Part shown: piece after piece, positions 1 to 10,470 of the stretch
Layout of the letters: every line of letters starts with the position of its first letter
How positions within the stretch are numbered: the stretch's first letter is position 1
DNA from: Leptodactylus fallax
Taxonomy: Eukaryota > Chordata > Amphibia > Anura > Leptodactylidae
Assembly: GCA_947044405.1 (NCBI GenBank)
Contig: CAMRHE010000067.1
Coordinates: 3,045,501 to 3,109,500, forward strand
DNA: 64,000 nt
Reading direction: 5' to 3'
The notes under the pieces: model-generated
Database searches by the model: none
Told to the model about the DNA's origin: nothing
What the model saw: the letters and a program-made list of their open reading frames with translations, nothing else
Program-made: the position numbers and the translations under genes

Positions 1-600
1 AAAAGTCTTTATATGCCTTTGGATGAGAAGAGAAAGTGTCTTGTGCCATAGTATAAGCTCTGCTTGTCATAGTAATAATAAAATGGTGATAGATGTGTTC
101 TTCAAGATCTCAGTGTATTGTTTCTTCGACCAATTTTCTCTCGTGTTCAGTTTGAAGTTTTAATCATTGCTGCTATCATTTTCTGTCAAGAAATTGCACG
201 GTCCTTAAGAGCAACTCCAAAGCAAACAATAATCAGGGAGAAAGGAGCTGAGGAGGTGCTTGTGTTACTGATGGAAGCCAACTAGTCTCTCGAGACAGCT
301 TGGAACCAGTAACATGGTACTTATATTTCAGAAAGTACATACGCTGGTGATTACACATCACTAATGGTAATAGCTATGCTCGCGGGCAGTGCTGTCAGTT
401 TATACAATGCAGGACACAAGCTGTATATGTTATACTAGTCGTGCTGCCCCATGCACATTGCATACTAATCACACTGCCGAGATGAGTCATTGATCCTACG
501 TTCATGTTTAAGAAATTTATGGCAAAACTTAAGAAACTCTGTTGTTGGTGAATTTTTTCACTATGTTTAGCTAACTGTAGGCAACAAATTACCTTTGTAT
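1..600. other. Unassigned AT-rich DNA
   Basis: No coding exon, RNA gene or recognisable repeat is visible here. Short open frames lack codon bias, splice context or recognisable motifs. Confidence 0.5.
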
Positions 601-732
601 TCAGATCTGGAACCCCCATATTCAGACCTCAGACTCATATAGTCACACCTTAGTCTCATATGCAGACTCCAAACCCCGTTATTCAGACCCTGTAAATGGA
701 CTTCAGATCCTTATATTCATATTTCAGACCCA
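601..732. repeat. Degenerate short tandem repeat (TATTCAGACC type)
   Basis: Diverged copies of a motif near ATATTCAGACCTCAGACTC recur about every 20-30 bases. The same motif reappears at 1241-1410, so the two blocks probably come from one repeat later split by other sequence. No exact period remains. Confidence 0.5.
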
Positions 733-1020
733 GGGCTGTAACAAGCACCATTGCAGCTGTAGTGCTTGCTCTGGGGCCCATGACCTTAGGAGGCCCGGCT
801 GGCCCCTGCTGCTTTTTTGTTACTCCAGCAGATAGGAGCCTCCTTAGGACACGCATATTACATCCCGGACATCGCATCTTAGAGCGGTTTAGCATAAGGA
901 AGTGATATGTGGCATCCGCTGGAGGCCTAGGTCAGCCTTGGACAGGAGCAAAGTTAGGTAAGTGAAACTTGGCAGTAATCTGCTGGAGAAATCCAGGAGG
1001 TAGCAGCCTAAAGTACCTCT

Positions 1021-1195
1021 GTGGGGGCCTGTATGGGTACTGCACTCAATTGTGTGGGGCCTTACTGTATGGGGGCCTGTAACAGGGACATTCTACTGCA
1101 TGGGGACTGTATTGGGGGCAATATATTGTATAGAGGCCAATATACTATGTGAGGGCCAGTAAAGGGGGCGTTATACCATCTGGGGGCTCCATTCA
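1021..1195. repeat. Degenerate G-rich tandem repeat (TGTATGGGGGCC type)
   Basis: Several diverged copies of a motif like CTGTATGGGGGCCTGTA follow each other. It sits between the two TATTCAGACC blocks and may belong to the same composite repeat, which ends near a GTTACGCCCCCGC stretch resembling the end of a frog MITE. The family assignment is an inference. Confidence 0.45.
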
Positions 1196-1240
1196 ATAGC
1201 TTGCTATGACGTCTGGTCTTTCCTAGTTACGCCCCCGCTC

Positions 1241-1410
1241 AGGCCCCTATATTCCTACTTCAAACACCTGTATACATATCAGACCCCTGTATTCAGAACC
1301 AAGACCCATATATTCAGTCTCCAAACCCCTATACAAAGACCTCAGAAACATATGTAGACCACTGTATTCAGACACTAGACGCCTATATTCAGACCTCCGA
1401 CCAGACAAAA
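1241..1410. repeat. Degenerate short tandem repeat, second block
   Basis: About seven diverged copies of CCCTGTATTCAGACC-like units are visible. They match the 601-732 block in motif and orientation. Confidence 0.5.
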
Positions 1411-1900
1411 AATAAATGTCTTTTCTGCTCTGGGGCCATCTCAGACATTGACCAATGCATTGGCTAGTGCTGCATGACCAGCCTGCCCTATTTCAGATAT
1501 CTGTACTCTGCACCATGGCCCCAGCATCTCCTACGTCTCACAGGACAGTGCTGGGGCTGAGAGCTGAGAAGACCTAAAATAAAAGGATCAGCTGATCATC
1601 AGGATGTGAATGACTGATGCCTAAACCCATACCCTTATCTCTGGGACCTTAGACATGTTCCTCCCCCCTACATATTCATACTCAGAATGAGTGTGCATGT
1701 TACATGAATGGGGAGAAGGAAATGAGCCACTGCCAGGCTTCTTTTGGGGTGTCCTACCTCCCTTGAGAACAAAACAACACACATGTTGAAATTCATCCTT
1801 CTTTCCCCCAACATCATCTGACATGGAAAGCTGGGGCACCTTCATACACATAAAATGATCAGCAGGCCCTGCCATAATCGGAGGGTTTAGCCAACTTAAA

Positions 1901-1904
<4 letters not shown>

Positions 1905-1963
<59 letters not shown>
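1905..1963. repeat. (TA)n microsatellite
   Basis: A nearly pure run of alternating T and A covers over 50 bases, ending in CATATAC. A frame read through it gives an Ile-Tyr run that has no coding meaning. Confidence 0.95.
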
Positions 1964-1988
1964 CACTTCCTTACCTTTACTCTTAGCT

Positions 1989-2468
1989 GGAAATGTCCAG
2001 ATATGTGTGTCATGAGAAGAGCAGCTTTTCATCATATATCACACATTTATATGCTATCTATCCTATATCTGTCTATGGGTGGTCACCCAGTGGTTATGTT
2101 GTGGATTACAGCTTCAACGGTTTACCTAGCAAGTTGCAATATTGGATTGAATTGATTTCATTATGCTTAACTAAATTAGAGTTATGTTAAGGGTGGACAC
2201 ATCCATTTGTCGTTTTTTGTTTATTACAGGCATTATTATATTATTTCTGTGATTTTACCCCTTTAGCTTGAATTTGGTTAAGAGCTCCAATTCCTCATGA
2301 CACCAATTCAACACAATAAATGCCGGTAAAACCCTTGACAAGCTGCAGCTCACAACATAACCACTAGGTGGCCACACCTAAACACATATAGGATATCACT
2401 TTGTGATATAAATTCATGAAATCCTGCTGTCTTAAAGAGCTTTTAATCTTCAGAGACATATACAAACG
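1989..2468. mobile_element. Foldback-like repeat with two ~200-bp inverted arms
   Basis: The left arm (1989-2185) and the reverse complement of the right arm (2267-2468) share the same ordered blocks: a TATCCTATAT motif, a GGCCACC(C/T)AGTGGTTATGTTGTG-like core, a TACAGCTT or GCAGCTT motif, and an ATTGAATTG(A/G)TTTCAT block. About 80 bases separate the arms. Single-arm fragments of this family occur at 5336-5475, 16000-16080, 25745-25905 and 51000-51200. No coding capacity remains, so it is probably a non-autonomous DNA element; the superfamily is unknown. Confidence 0.6.
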
Positions 2469-2480
2469 TGGCAGTATAGT

Positions 2481-3463
2481 TCCTCCAATTATAAAACATC
2501 TTTCGCCAGTAAATAATACAAGTGAATATAAAAAATAATATAATGTAATATGCACTATTAAAGAAAAAAAATTTCAATTTATCAGGCTACTATTTCAATT
2601 TATCAGGCTGCTTTCCTACACCATCCCTTCACAGTCTGTTTTCACTAATATAATCTGCATTCAGAGAGGAGATGAACTGTCAGTTTCACACACAGAAGTC
2701 TATGGAGAAGGAAGGGGGAAGAGGAGGCTGCTGCTAGTTTTACTATGTTTAGTAAGCAAGATAATTCCCCGCCACTACAGAGAACAAACATAACATAGAC
2801 TTCTATGTTAGCTGTAACTCAGACTGTGTGTAAGGCTGTCAATCTTCTATCTGGATATGGATCCTATGAGTGGTAAAAAGCTGAATGATGGAAGGACGGA
2901 GGAAAGCAGTCTAATAAATGGAGAAGCATTCTTCTTTAATAATATATATTTAAAAAAAAATTTATAGTCCATTTTATTATTCATTAGTGAAAAGATATGG
3001 TACGCTTTATCAAGAATCTGATCATTTGCTGCAGCATGATATCGCTCTATAATAGCCCCTAAAACAGTCAAGTTAAAGTCAACTATTTAACTCATTAAGT
3101 GTCAATTTCAAATCTGCAGCTGTATCTAGACATTTCCAACCAAGGCAAAAGGCAAGTAAGGTTTCCTAGGAAAGTGCTTCTAAGCCTATACAGTATGGTT
3201 TAGGCTGTGTGAGTTGTCTTGTAGACCAAGTTTTTCTAGCTCATTATTTAAGCATAGCAGGATGTTTAGGGGGGCTACAATGTAAAACAAACCCTCCTAT
3301 GAACAATCGTACAGTGCTTTTTCAGGTAGCTATAGTACCATCATGGGATTTATTGCTTATGTATAAATAGGTATGTATTTCAGAATCTTTCTATAGGATA
3401 TATATACAGTATGTCCATCTGCAGTGTGCTCCCCTAGTGGCAGCTGTAAGCAATCAGAATATG
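2481..3463. other. Unassigned, with minor direct repeat
   Basis: An 18-base motif (ATTTCAATTTATCAGGCT) occurs twice in tandem near 2570-2610. A fragment at 3118-3175 resembles the 51.2-kb duplicated segment (CTAGACATTTCC next to CCAAGG). I see no exon. Confidence 0.4.
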
Positions 3464-3850
3464 TTAAAGAGGTTGTCTCTGTATAGACATTTACGGCATG
3501 TCCTAGGATAGGACACCAGCGTCTTACTTTAAGGAATCCAACTGCTGTGACCCCCACTAATAGTCCGGGTGAATGCTGCAGCGTCTTCAGTACTTACCAA
3601 TCACAGCACTGTACATTTGTATAACAGCTGTGCTTGATATCCCATTCACTTAGATGGGACTGAGCTGTGATCAGGCCATGTGACCAATGAATGTGACATC
3701 ACATGGTCTTTGAAGAGGAAGTAGGGCTCAGGGAATGCCACTACTACTTCAACCAGCTGATCCATAGGTGTACCAGGTGTTCATAGATCTTCGATTGATG
3801 ACCTATCCTAAGTATAAGTCACCAAATAAAAACTAGAAAATCATTTTGAT
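3464..3850. mobile_element. TTAA-type MITE, right end decayed
   Basis: It starts TTAA-AGAGGTTGTCTC and ends in a CCTATCCTAAGTATAAGTCA-like segment, the layout of other TTAA-flanked elements in the window. Internal sequence of the type CATTCACTTAGATGGGACTG is shared with them. The right terminal TTAA is lost by mutation. No coding frame is present. Confidence 0.6.
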
Positions 3851-5335
3851 GTTGAAGCTCTCAATGTCTTTATTTTTTTTATTTTATTCTCAACATTCTG
3901 TACAAATTATTTTTCAAAGAAAAAGTTTTACTGTAAACGGCAAGAAATTATTTTCCAAGTATTTGGAAAATCCCAGTCTGGAAGCACTCTGCATCCTCAG
4001 GACATTGACGGTCATTTAATATGACAAATTGATGGAATAACCATATCATCCAATCCTCTCATCTTCCATTTATAGCGGTTAGAGTCCAGTTATATGACTT
4101 CATCAAGAAGTAAGTAGATAGAAGCAGTGTCCTCTGATTTGAAAGAAACATCTCGGTATTGATTTTTTGGCAGCTATCTGTATAATGAGCCCACAGTGAG
4201 TTCCACCGTAGGCAATACGGAATTGCTTTTTAATATTTTAGTCTGTCTTACTGTTTTTATTTATAATTTTTCCATATTCTCTGGGAAGCAGCCAGGCATT
4301 GCGCTGTTTAATAAATGTAGTCATTAGTGCTTTTTGTTTGGTCTCTTATGCTCAGAATTTCCTCCCCTGGTAACTCAATTAACACGGCAGAAATTATTTG
4401 CACCATCTGTGGTGTTACACTTCCTGATGAGGTTCCACACGGAACCAGTTGTAAGTAATATCAATGAGGCACTGTATGTAGATTAAAACTCCTAATGAGG
4501 GAAACAAAACTTAATAGGGCTGAATAAAGAAAGCTTGTTTTATTCATGCTGCTGCAAATACTGGAAGCTTAGGGAGTATAATAGTATCCGGAGAAAAATA
4601 GATGACACACACAAGCTGAACAAGCGTTCAGAGAGAAAGAGCAGACATAATTTGACACAACCTCAACAAATGAAGCAACACATTCATAAACTAGCAACGC
4701 TTCTTTTGGGGATTCAAGGATCTTGCAGGTTATACTAAGGAAGACCTGTGTAGATGATTCTTAAAGAGCTATTTCCAGAGGCATCTAAGACAGAAGCCAC
4801 ATTGCTATGGTAGTCATGATTTAGGCTGAAACTACACATATACATGTAACACAGTGGCTATAAATGCAAAACTGAAATACAACATCTTCATACAAGACTC
4901 CCGTTTCTCATGAAACTAATTTAGTTCAAGAAGGTTGTATATAAGGGGGTGGTTTCATGGTTAAAACTGCTCACGTGCTGACCTTGGCTGGTGAAGGCTC
5001 TCCTGAAGGATGACCAAGAGAGAGACAGCAAAACTCCACATCTAAACCCCCCTCTGCTGCCACTCCTCAATGTCTGATACTGAAGTCCCAGTAAAGTAGA
5101 GTGCTGCCGCTGATCCCCTACAAACTCCACCATGGTCCTGCATCAAGACTTCTGGAAATTGACAGCAGAAAAGGGAAGGGGATCATTTATCAGTGCTGGG
5201 ACGGCCATTGGTTCCACAATGGTCTTCAGCAGTCACTGGTGAAAGGGTTGTTTGGTCATGGGGAACATTCCTGGGTGCACTCCTGTCATATAATATCACT
5301 GTATGTAAAAAAAATAAAATAAAATAAAAAATCAA
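3851..5335. other. Unassigned single-copy-like DNA
   Basis: Apart from A/T-rich runs, including (AAAAT)n near 5310-5330, I recognise no repeat family. Frames of about 65-75 codons overlap on both strands and show no motif. Confidence 0.4.
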
Positions 5336-5475
5336 TAACATAACCACTGAGTAACCACAAATAGACACATATACAAAATCACTTTGTGACATAATATCAC
5401 AAAGCAGCATTCTCTATAATATAATTTCATGACGCGTACTATATCTGGACTTATCCATACAAGAGAAGAGGTAAG
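5336..5475 (-). repeat. Fragment of the 2-kb foldback family
   Basis: Blocks CATAACCACTGAGTAACCAC, GACACATATAC and ATCACTTTGTGA match the right arm of the 1989-2468 repeat in the same order. It is a single arm. Confidence 0.5.
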
Positions 5476-5767
5476 GAATGTCACATCTGTACAACTTTCA
5501 TGTGGAAACCGTGCAATGGTTGGTTACTAATGGAATGGTTTCATGAAATAATGTGCAATGACTACTAGTAAGCTCTAAAGAAAAAGACAAACGCCGAGCG
5601 GCACTTTGTGTAAATCCGTAAATAATGGAAATATAGGTTCTTACAAGTAAAACGACCGGTTGGTCTCTCACCTTGTTGTGTTGTGATATAGTCACAACGA
5701 CATGGAGAGTCTGGTATTTAATCCAAGGTGAGAGTGGCAGCTGGGTTCGTCCTACGGAACGTCAGAG

Positions 5768-5882
5768 TGCACTAGAGAGACTAGGTATTATAGCCCAGAA
5801 AGATGATGGACAGCCCGCGCTCTTTCTGAGCGCGGGCTGTCCATCATTATTCTGGGCTATGATACCCAGTCTCTTTAGTGCA
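5768..5882. repeat. Near-perfect 115-bp hairpin
   Basis: Two arms of about 55 bases are reverse complements with few mismatches. The inner stem GATGGACAGCCCGCGCTC pairs perfectly across a 5-base TTTCT loop; the outer arms pair TGCACTAGAGAGACT with AGTCTCTTTAGTGCA. It is far more GC-rich than its surroundings. It could be a very short foldback transposon or a structured transcript; nothing shows that it is transcribed. Confidence 0.85.
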
Positions 5883-7315
5883 ACGACTACTAGTATCTCT
5901 GTTAATCCTGAGCTTTCTGTTTCTCAAGTACAACCACAGAACTGTCTGGATCATTGTGAAAATAAGGTTCAATTGGTAACTAACTTTTTTCAACAAATTT
6001 TTTATAAATTAGTCGTACAAGTGGGTATAAGAAACTTTGTTAAATGTGTTATCAGAGAAAAATGCTTCTTTATCCACTTATTACATTCTTTTCTTCCTTC
6101 CTTACTAAACTGCCATTTACTTTGAAATTTCTCCTGAATCTATCTTGACCTCCCAAGACAGACTGCAATCCCACAGAGGACTCAAGATGCAGATCCTCGT
6201 AAATTTAAGATGCATAATATGTTTTCTTTATGATTCATTTGTATTCATTTGATATGGAAAGCTGACAACCGCTATGAAGACTAATGCCTACAACTTGTGG
6301 TTGTCACTTTTGGAAACCTTAAGACAAAGTTATAGTAGAAATTACCAAATATTAAAAGGCTATACAGAAGAGAACAGCTAATATATTGTGATATTTTTGT
6401 TTTTATTTTACCAGGAAATATTTTTATTAGCTTCATAGTTCTAATTTTAAGCTTCTACATAACATGACAGTTATTTCATGTCTTGTACTACCAATCTTCT
6501 GACATCATGATGCATATTTCGGTCCGCCAACATCAGTGGAAATATGCTGACGTCATTGCTACTGATTCCAAAAACAATGTTGGGAGCTTCAGAAATCATT
6601 CATGTTTAAGGAGCCCACGCATATTTTTAACATGTGATGAGATCCAATTATTGTTGTTTACATGGAATTTACAGTTGGTTTTATTTTTTGGCCACTAGCT
6701 CCTTTCCTTCCTGGAAGACAACTGGTCTGACAGCTCAGAAAGCATAAACGTGCACACACGTCTGTCTGTAGTGCTCAATCAAAAGTTCTTGGATTAGTGA
6801 CATGCTCCATTTTAACTGCCTCTTCCTGCATTTGGACCAGAAAGCCAGGAGAATGACTTGAAAGAGATTCTTGAAGTATTTTCACAGTGTGGGCGTGGGG
6901 CAGAGCAGGAAGTCTGTGATGTGATGTTTCCATCAATATCTCAATATCTGCAAAGCACTGAGTGATGTCACAGAACTGGTTTGGAATTTCTCCTGTATAG
7001 CTATTTTTGTCTTGTGATACGGAATTAGTTTACAGAGCACCTTGGAAATTTGCATTTAAGAGATCAGAGTTAATGAGTTAATATTCCCAATATGTTACAT
7101 TATACTAGAATGTATATATTTTTTATTAATTATGAAAATTTCCCTTGACATTTCATTTTAAAGACGTTCCCTTGTAAAATTACGTAAAGTACAGATCATG
7201 AGTCATGACCCAGTGGAATATTCACAACCCCATGCTATTAATATCTAATATCTAATGCTTCCAAAAAAGACCCAATAAATTTAATTTTCACTTAATAGAA
7301 TATTGCTAAAATGAT
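5883..7315. other. Unassigned AT-rich DNA
   Basis: I recognise no repeat family, exon or RNA gene here. Confidence 0.4.
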
Positions 7316-7508
7316 TTATTATTATTATTTATAGATACATATTGCCATCATATTCCGCAGCGATATATATACATATATATCATCAACACTGTAGGGCACA
7401 CAATACAAATTCCCTATCAGTATGTCTTTGGAGTTGGGAATGAAACCAGAGTACCCAGAGGAAACCCACACAAACACGGGAAGAACATACAAGTCACCAT
7501 GCCAACCA
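7316..7508 (-). mobile_element. V-SINE-like retroposon, 5'-truncated
   Basis: Read on the minus strand it carries the conserved central block of vertebrate SINEs such as zebrafish DANA: GTTCTTCCCGTGTTTG, GGGTTTCCTCTGGGTACTC and TCCAAAGACATACTGATAGG. It then runs into GCTGCGGAATATGATGGC and ends in an ATAATAATAA tail. The tRNA-like head is missing. Naming this block V-SINE rests on recalled family knowledge and was not searched. Confidence 0.65.
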
Positions 7509-7953
7509 ATGAATCAGCTCCCAAAATAACATATGTGCCTGAGAAACAGTGTCAGCCATAGTGCTCCAATAACCCTGTCAAGCAATAATCTTTAAACCAG
7601 TAATAGTGGCAAACAGCGTCCATATAAAATAATGCAAGTAACAGCTGTGCTCCCAAATACTGCTGTTTGTTCACTGGCTCTGCAACAGTGTATTTTCTAT
7701 GCCCCGGTGTATTAAATGAATTGTTAGGTTAAACTTTGCTGTATCTGTATATCACTGAGTCCTGTTTGAGACCCCCAGGTCTGACAGTTACATCCGTCTT
7801 TTGGGCCATGCCAGAGGTACATTATGTCCTAATAATTTGCCCCATCAATTTTACCCTGACAGGCAATAATGCTGTGGAATACTATGCATTATGTGATGAA
7901 AAGATTGCAACTTTTTTCCCCTTGAGAGGACACACAAAAAAAAATTTAATTAA

Positions 7954-8011
7954 AGGAGTTTTATGGGTATTTGATATTGATGGGCTATCATTAGTGTCCT
8001 GGAAAATCCCT
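7954..8011. mobile_element. 58-bp TTAA-flanked element remnant
   Basis: TTAA at 7950-7953 and at 8012-8015 bracket 58 bases that start AAGGAGTTTTATGGG and end GGAAAATCCCTT. These are the terminal sequences of the window's TTAA MITE group with the interior removed. Confidence 0.55.
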
Positions 8012-8015
8012 TTAA

Positions 8016-8694
8016 GCTCATTCAAATTTAATGATTTTAAGATAAAAAAAAACCCCTCCTGTCTCAGTTTAGCTTCTGCAGTTTTCAGGGCGCTTATGCT
8101 GATCCAAATAGCAGCTGTGGAGGGATATTTAAACCCTGTTCCTGCTCATCCAGGTGCCTGCTATTTTATTGCATTTAGTGAAGCTCCTATACCCTGATCA
8201 TTTGTGCTGGACTGCTGTAATATTGACCTTTGGCTTGTTACAGGAAATCTACTTGTCTTCTGACATTACCTCTTAGAATGACTTTTGGCTTGGACATGTT
8301 CACTCTTCTGATTCATACCCCTGGTTTTGATCTGCCATGTAAGCTTATTGTGGTTTGTGGTTAGACTTCAGTATGAGGAGTGTTTGTTTCATATACCAGT
8401 TTCTGTAGTGATAACTTTGGCCCCAAATTCAGCACATGTTCATCTGGCTTTGTGGTTGACGAAGTTGAAGACATTTGAATGCCCAGGATCTATTTCTCAG
8501 GCTTTAATTCAACAGTACTAAAATACAGTACTAAAAAATAAATTTACATAATTGTACAATGAAGTACTGGCACAACATAAACTATATGTTCCTTAAAATT
8601 GAGGCAATAAAAGGAACAGGCAAGCCCCTAAACCTTTAGCTTTGCTGATAGAAAAATAAAAATTAGCCAGTATCTCTTAGATATGGACTTATAG
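8016..8694. other. Unassigned, with a possible dispersed repeat
   Basis: Around 8100-8320 the text (TATTTAAACCCTGTTCCTGC, then TTGACCTTTGGCTTGTTAC) resembles a widespread frog repeat I know only by appearance. The 153-codon frame ending at 8197 runs through this and the TTAA remnant and is not a credible gene. Confidence 0.35.
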
Positions 8695-9310
8695 ACCAGA
8701 TACTTTATGCCATGAGAGAAAGGTATGCAAATACTGTAAGTCCGACTTGATGGAAAAAGAGAAACTTGCTTTAGCATCACTTTTTGGATGGTAACTCCCT
8801 GTAGTTCAATGCTGTTTTTTTAACAACCCTAGTTGCACGATCCATGTTAAAACCAAGCCAGAATATCTCCTCAAAAAAGGAATAGAGACCAATCCACAGA
8901 CAACAGTTTCAGGGTTATTGCCCCTTCAGTGCAAACCAAGGTACTGACTAGCTTGGTGAGATGTCATAGATTTGGGGCAAAAACAGGTACTACATCCCCT
9001 TAAAGAGACTGTCTTTTCAGGTCACCTTTCGGTGTACTGGGACTTATAGATCACACATGTCCTGCTAATGTATCTGATAGAACAATATGCAAATAAGTCC
9101 TTCTTGGTGGAAAAAGAGTCTTACTCAAGGGAAAAAACATGTCTGCAGATGGGTTTGTCTTCCTTTTAGAGGTGTTGTGGCTTGGCTTTAACACCAGATC
9201 ATGCAACAAGGTTTCTGGAGAATCAGAAACCGATCTATAAGGAGCTACGTTCCAAAAGCAAGGTAGAGCAAGTTTATCTTTTTTCCATCAAGGTGGACTT
9301 TTTGCACACT
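8695..9310. repeat. Dispersed repeat with CAAATAAGTCC and GTTTCAGGG modules
   Basis: A module near TATGCAAATA...TTGATGGAAAAAGAG occurs at 8720-8765 and 9085-9120, and inverted at 9275-9310. Between them is AAGCCAGAATATCTCC followed by CAGTTTCAGGGTTATTGCCC. The same modules appear at 27009-27945 and partly at 46520-46740, so this is a dispersed non-coding family, perhaps a degenerate foldback element. Confidence 0.55.
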
Positions 9311-10394
9311 GCACAGACCTTTTTTGTACAATCTTGCTGATGAAGATTTCAACCTTTATGTCATATGAAAATTAGCTATTCAGCACACCCAGGAAGTGGC
9401 CATATCTGCCAAGCACCCAATTTTGTCTGTGTGTGCTCCCCTTTGCCAACCATGTGACACATTCATCTTTCCATTTAAGAGACAGAGTTGGGCAATGACC
9501 ACAAAAGAGAAATAGTGTTCAGACAATTGTGGCGGTATGTGAGTAAAGGCTCCTACAACAGCATGTGCGTGGTTTAAAAGTGGTTATAGTGGTGGCAGAT
9601 TGCCTTTGTATATGGAAATTTACATTGAGTAGAATTTCATTTACATTTTACAAAAAAAAAAAAAAAAAAAAACAACAAAGAATTAAGTTTGATCTGTTCT
9701 GTTTCTGAAAAACTAAAAATAGGAGCCGGCGAGCTGATCTAAAAGTATTTCTGTAATCAATATTGCCGTTTGTGGCTAACCTTTCATGAAAATTAGCTTT
9801 TGTAACCGGTATAATTATTACAAGTCATTTGCACAGTCTAAACTGCTGAACTGTTAAATTGTAAAGGAAATTACTTACAGAGTATAAGAAATGTTCTGGA
9901 CTGTTTTACCGTTATCCACCTTTATACGTGACAAGCCTAGTTTTATGGTGTTTGAAACAATCACAATTCTTTTACGGCGGACAGGTCAAATTTACATGTG
10001 CATTCAAAATGATTTTCTTACATTTATTGAGTCTGTCCCTTACATTTTCTTTTCTATAACTCATGAAAACGTGTTGGATAGTCATGATTAGAAATAAGCA
10101 GAGTTCACCAACTTGTGTGTTGAAATTTAGCTATTTCCAAACTGTGGGAATTGTGGACAAGTCATCCCATCTGCAAACTTTAAGAATTTAAGAACCACAA
10201 TGGGGAGAGAGTTTGGTTGACTCCTGACCCTTTCAGAATTTGGCAGGGAATATATATGCCGTTGACATATATAGTTATAAGCATACAATGTATTGGCACA
10301 TAGAGATATTTCTCTAAATGTCAATACATTATACAGGGAAAGAAATTTACTATTAAGAAAGACATAAGACAAAGAAATCTTTAGTTGAAACTAA
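9311..10394. other. Unassigned; poly(A) tract
   Basis: A run of about 21 A at 9652-9672 is followed by AACAACAAAG. It may be an old retroposon tail, but no retroposon body is recognisable upstream. The rest is unassigned. Confidence 0.4.
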
Positions 10395-10470
10395 TGGAGC
10401 CTGTGGCTCAGTCAGTCGGGAGACACCTCTGTATACATTATGTTCTGGGTCCAAGCCCCGCCTCACACTC
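10395..10470 (+). repeat. tRNA-like sequence (SINE head or tRNA pseudogene)
   Basis: An A-box-like TGGCTCAGTCAG near 10404 and a B-box-like GGTCCAAGCCC near 10448 are correctly ordered, with spacing near that of tRNA genes. A TTTAATAAAAATA-rich stretch follows, as in tRNA-derived SINEs. The 5' acceptor arm does not pair well with the 3' side, so a functional tRNA is unlikely. Confidence 0.5.

Noticed and set aside
1621..2013. Frame with an Ile-Tyr run
   Set aside because: The run is a translation of the (TA)n microsatellite.
5673..6125. 150-codon open frame
   Set aside because: It crosses the 115-bp hairpin, so part of the 'protein' is the two arms read through; no recognisable motif.
7736..8197. 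153-codon open frame
   Set aside because: It passes through a TTAA-element remnant and a dispersed repeat, with no domain, codon bias or splice context.
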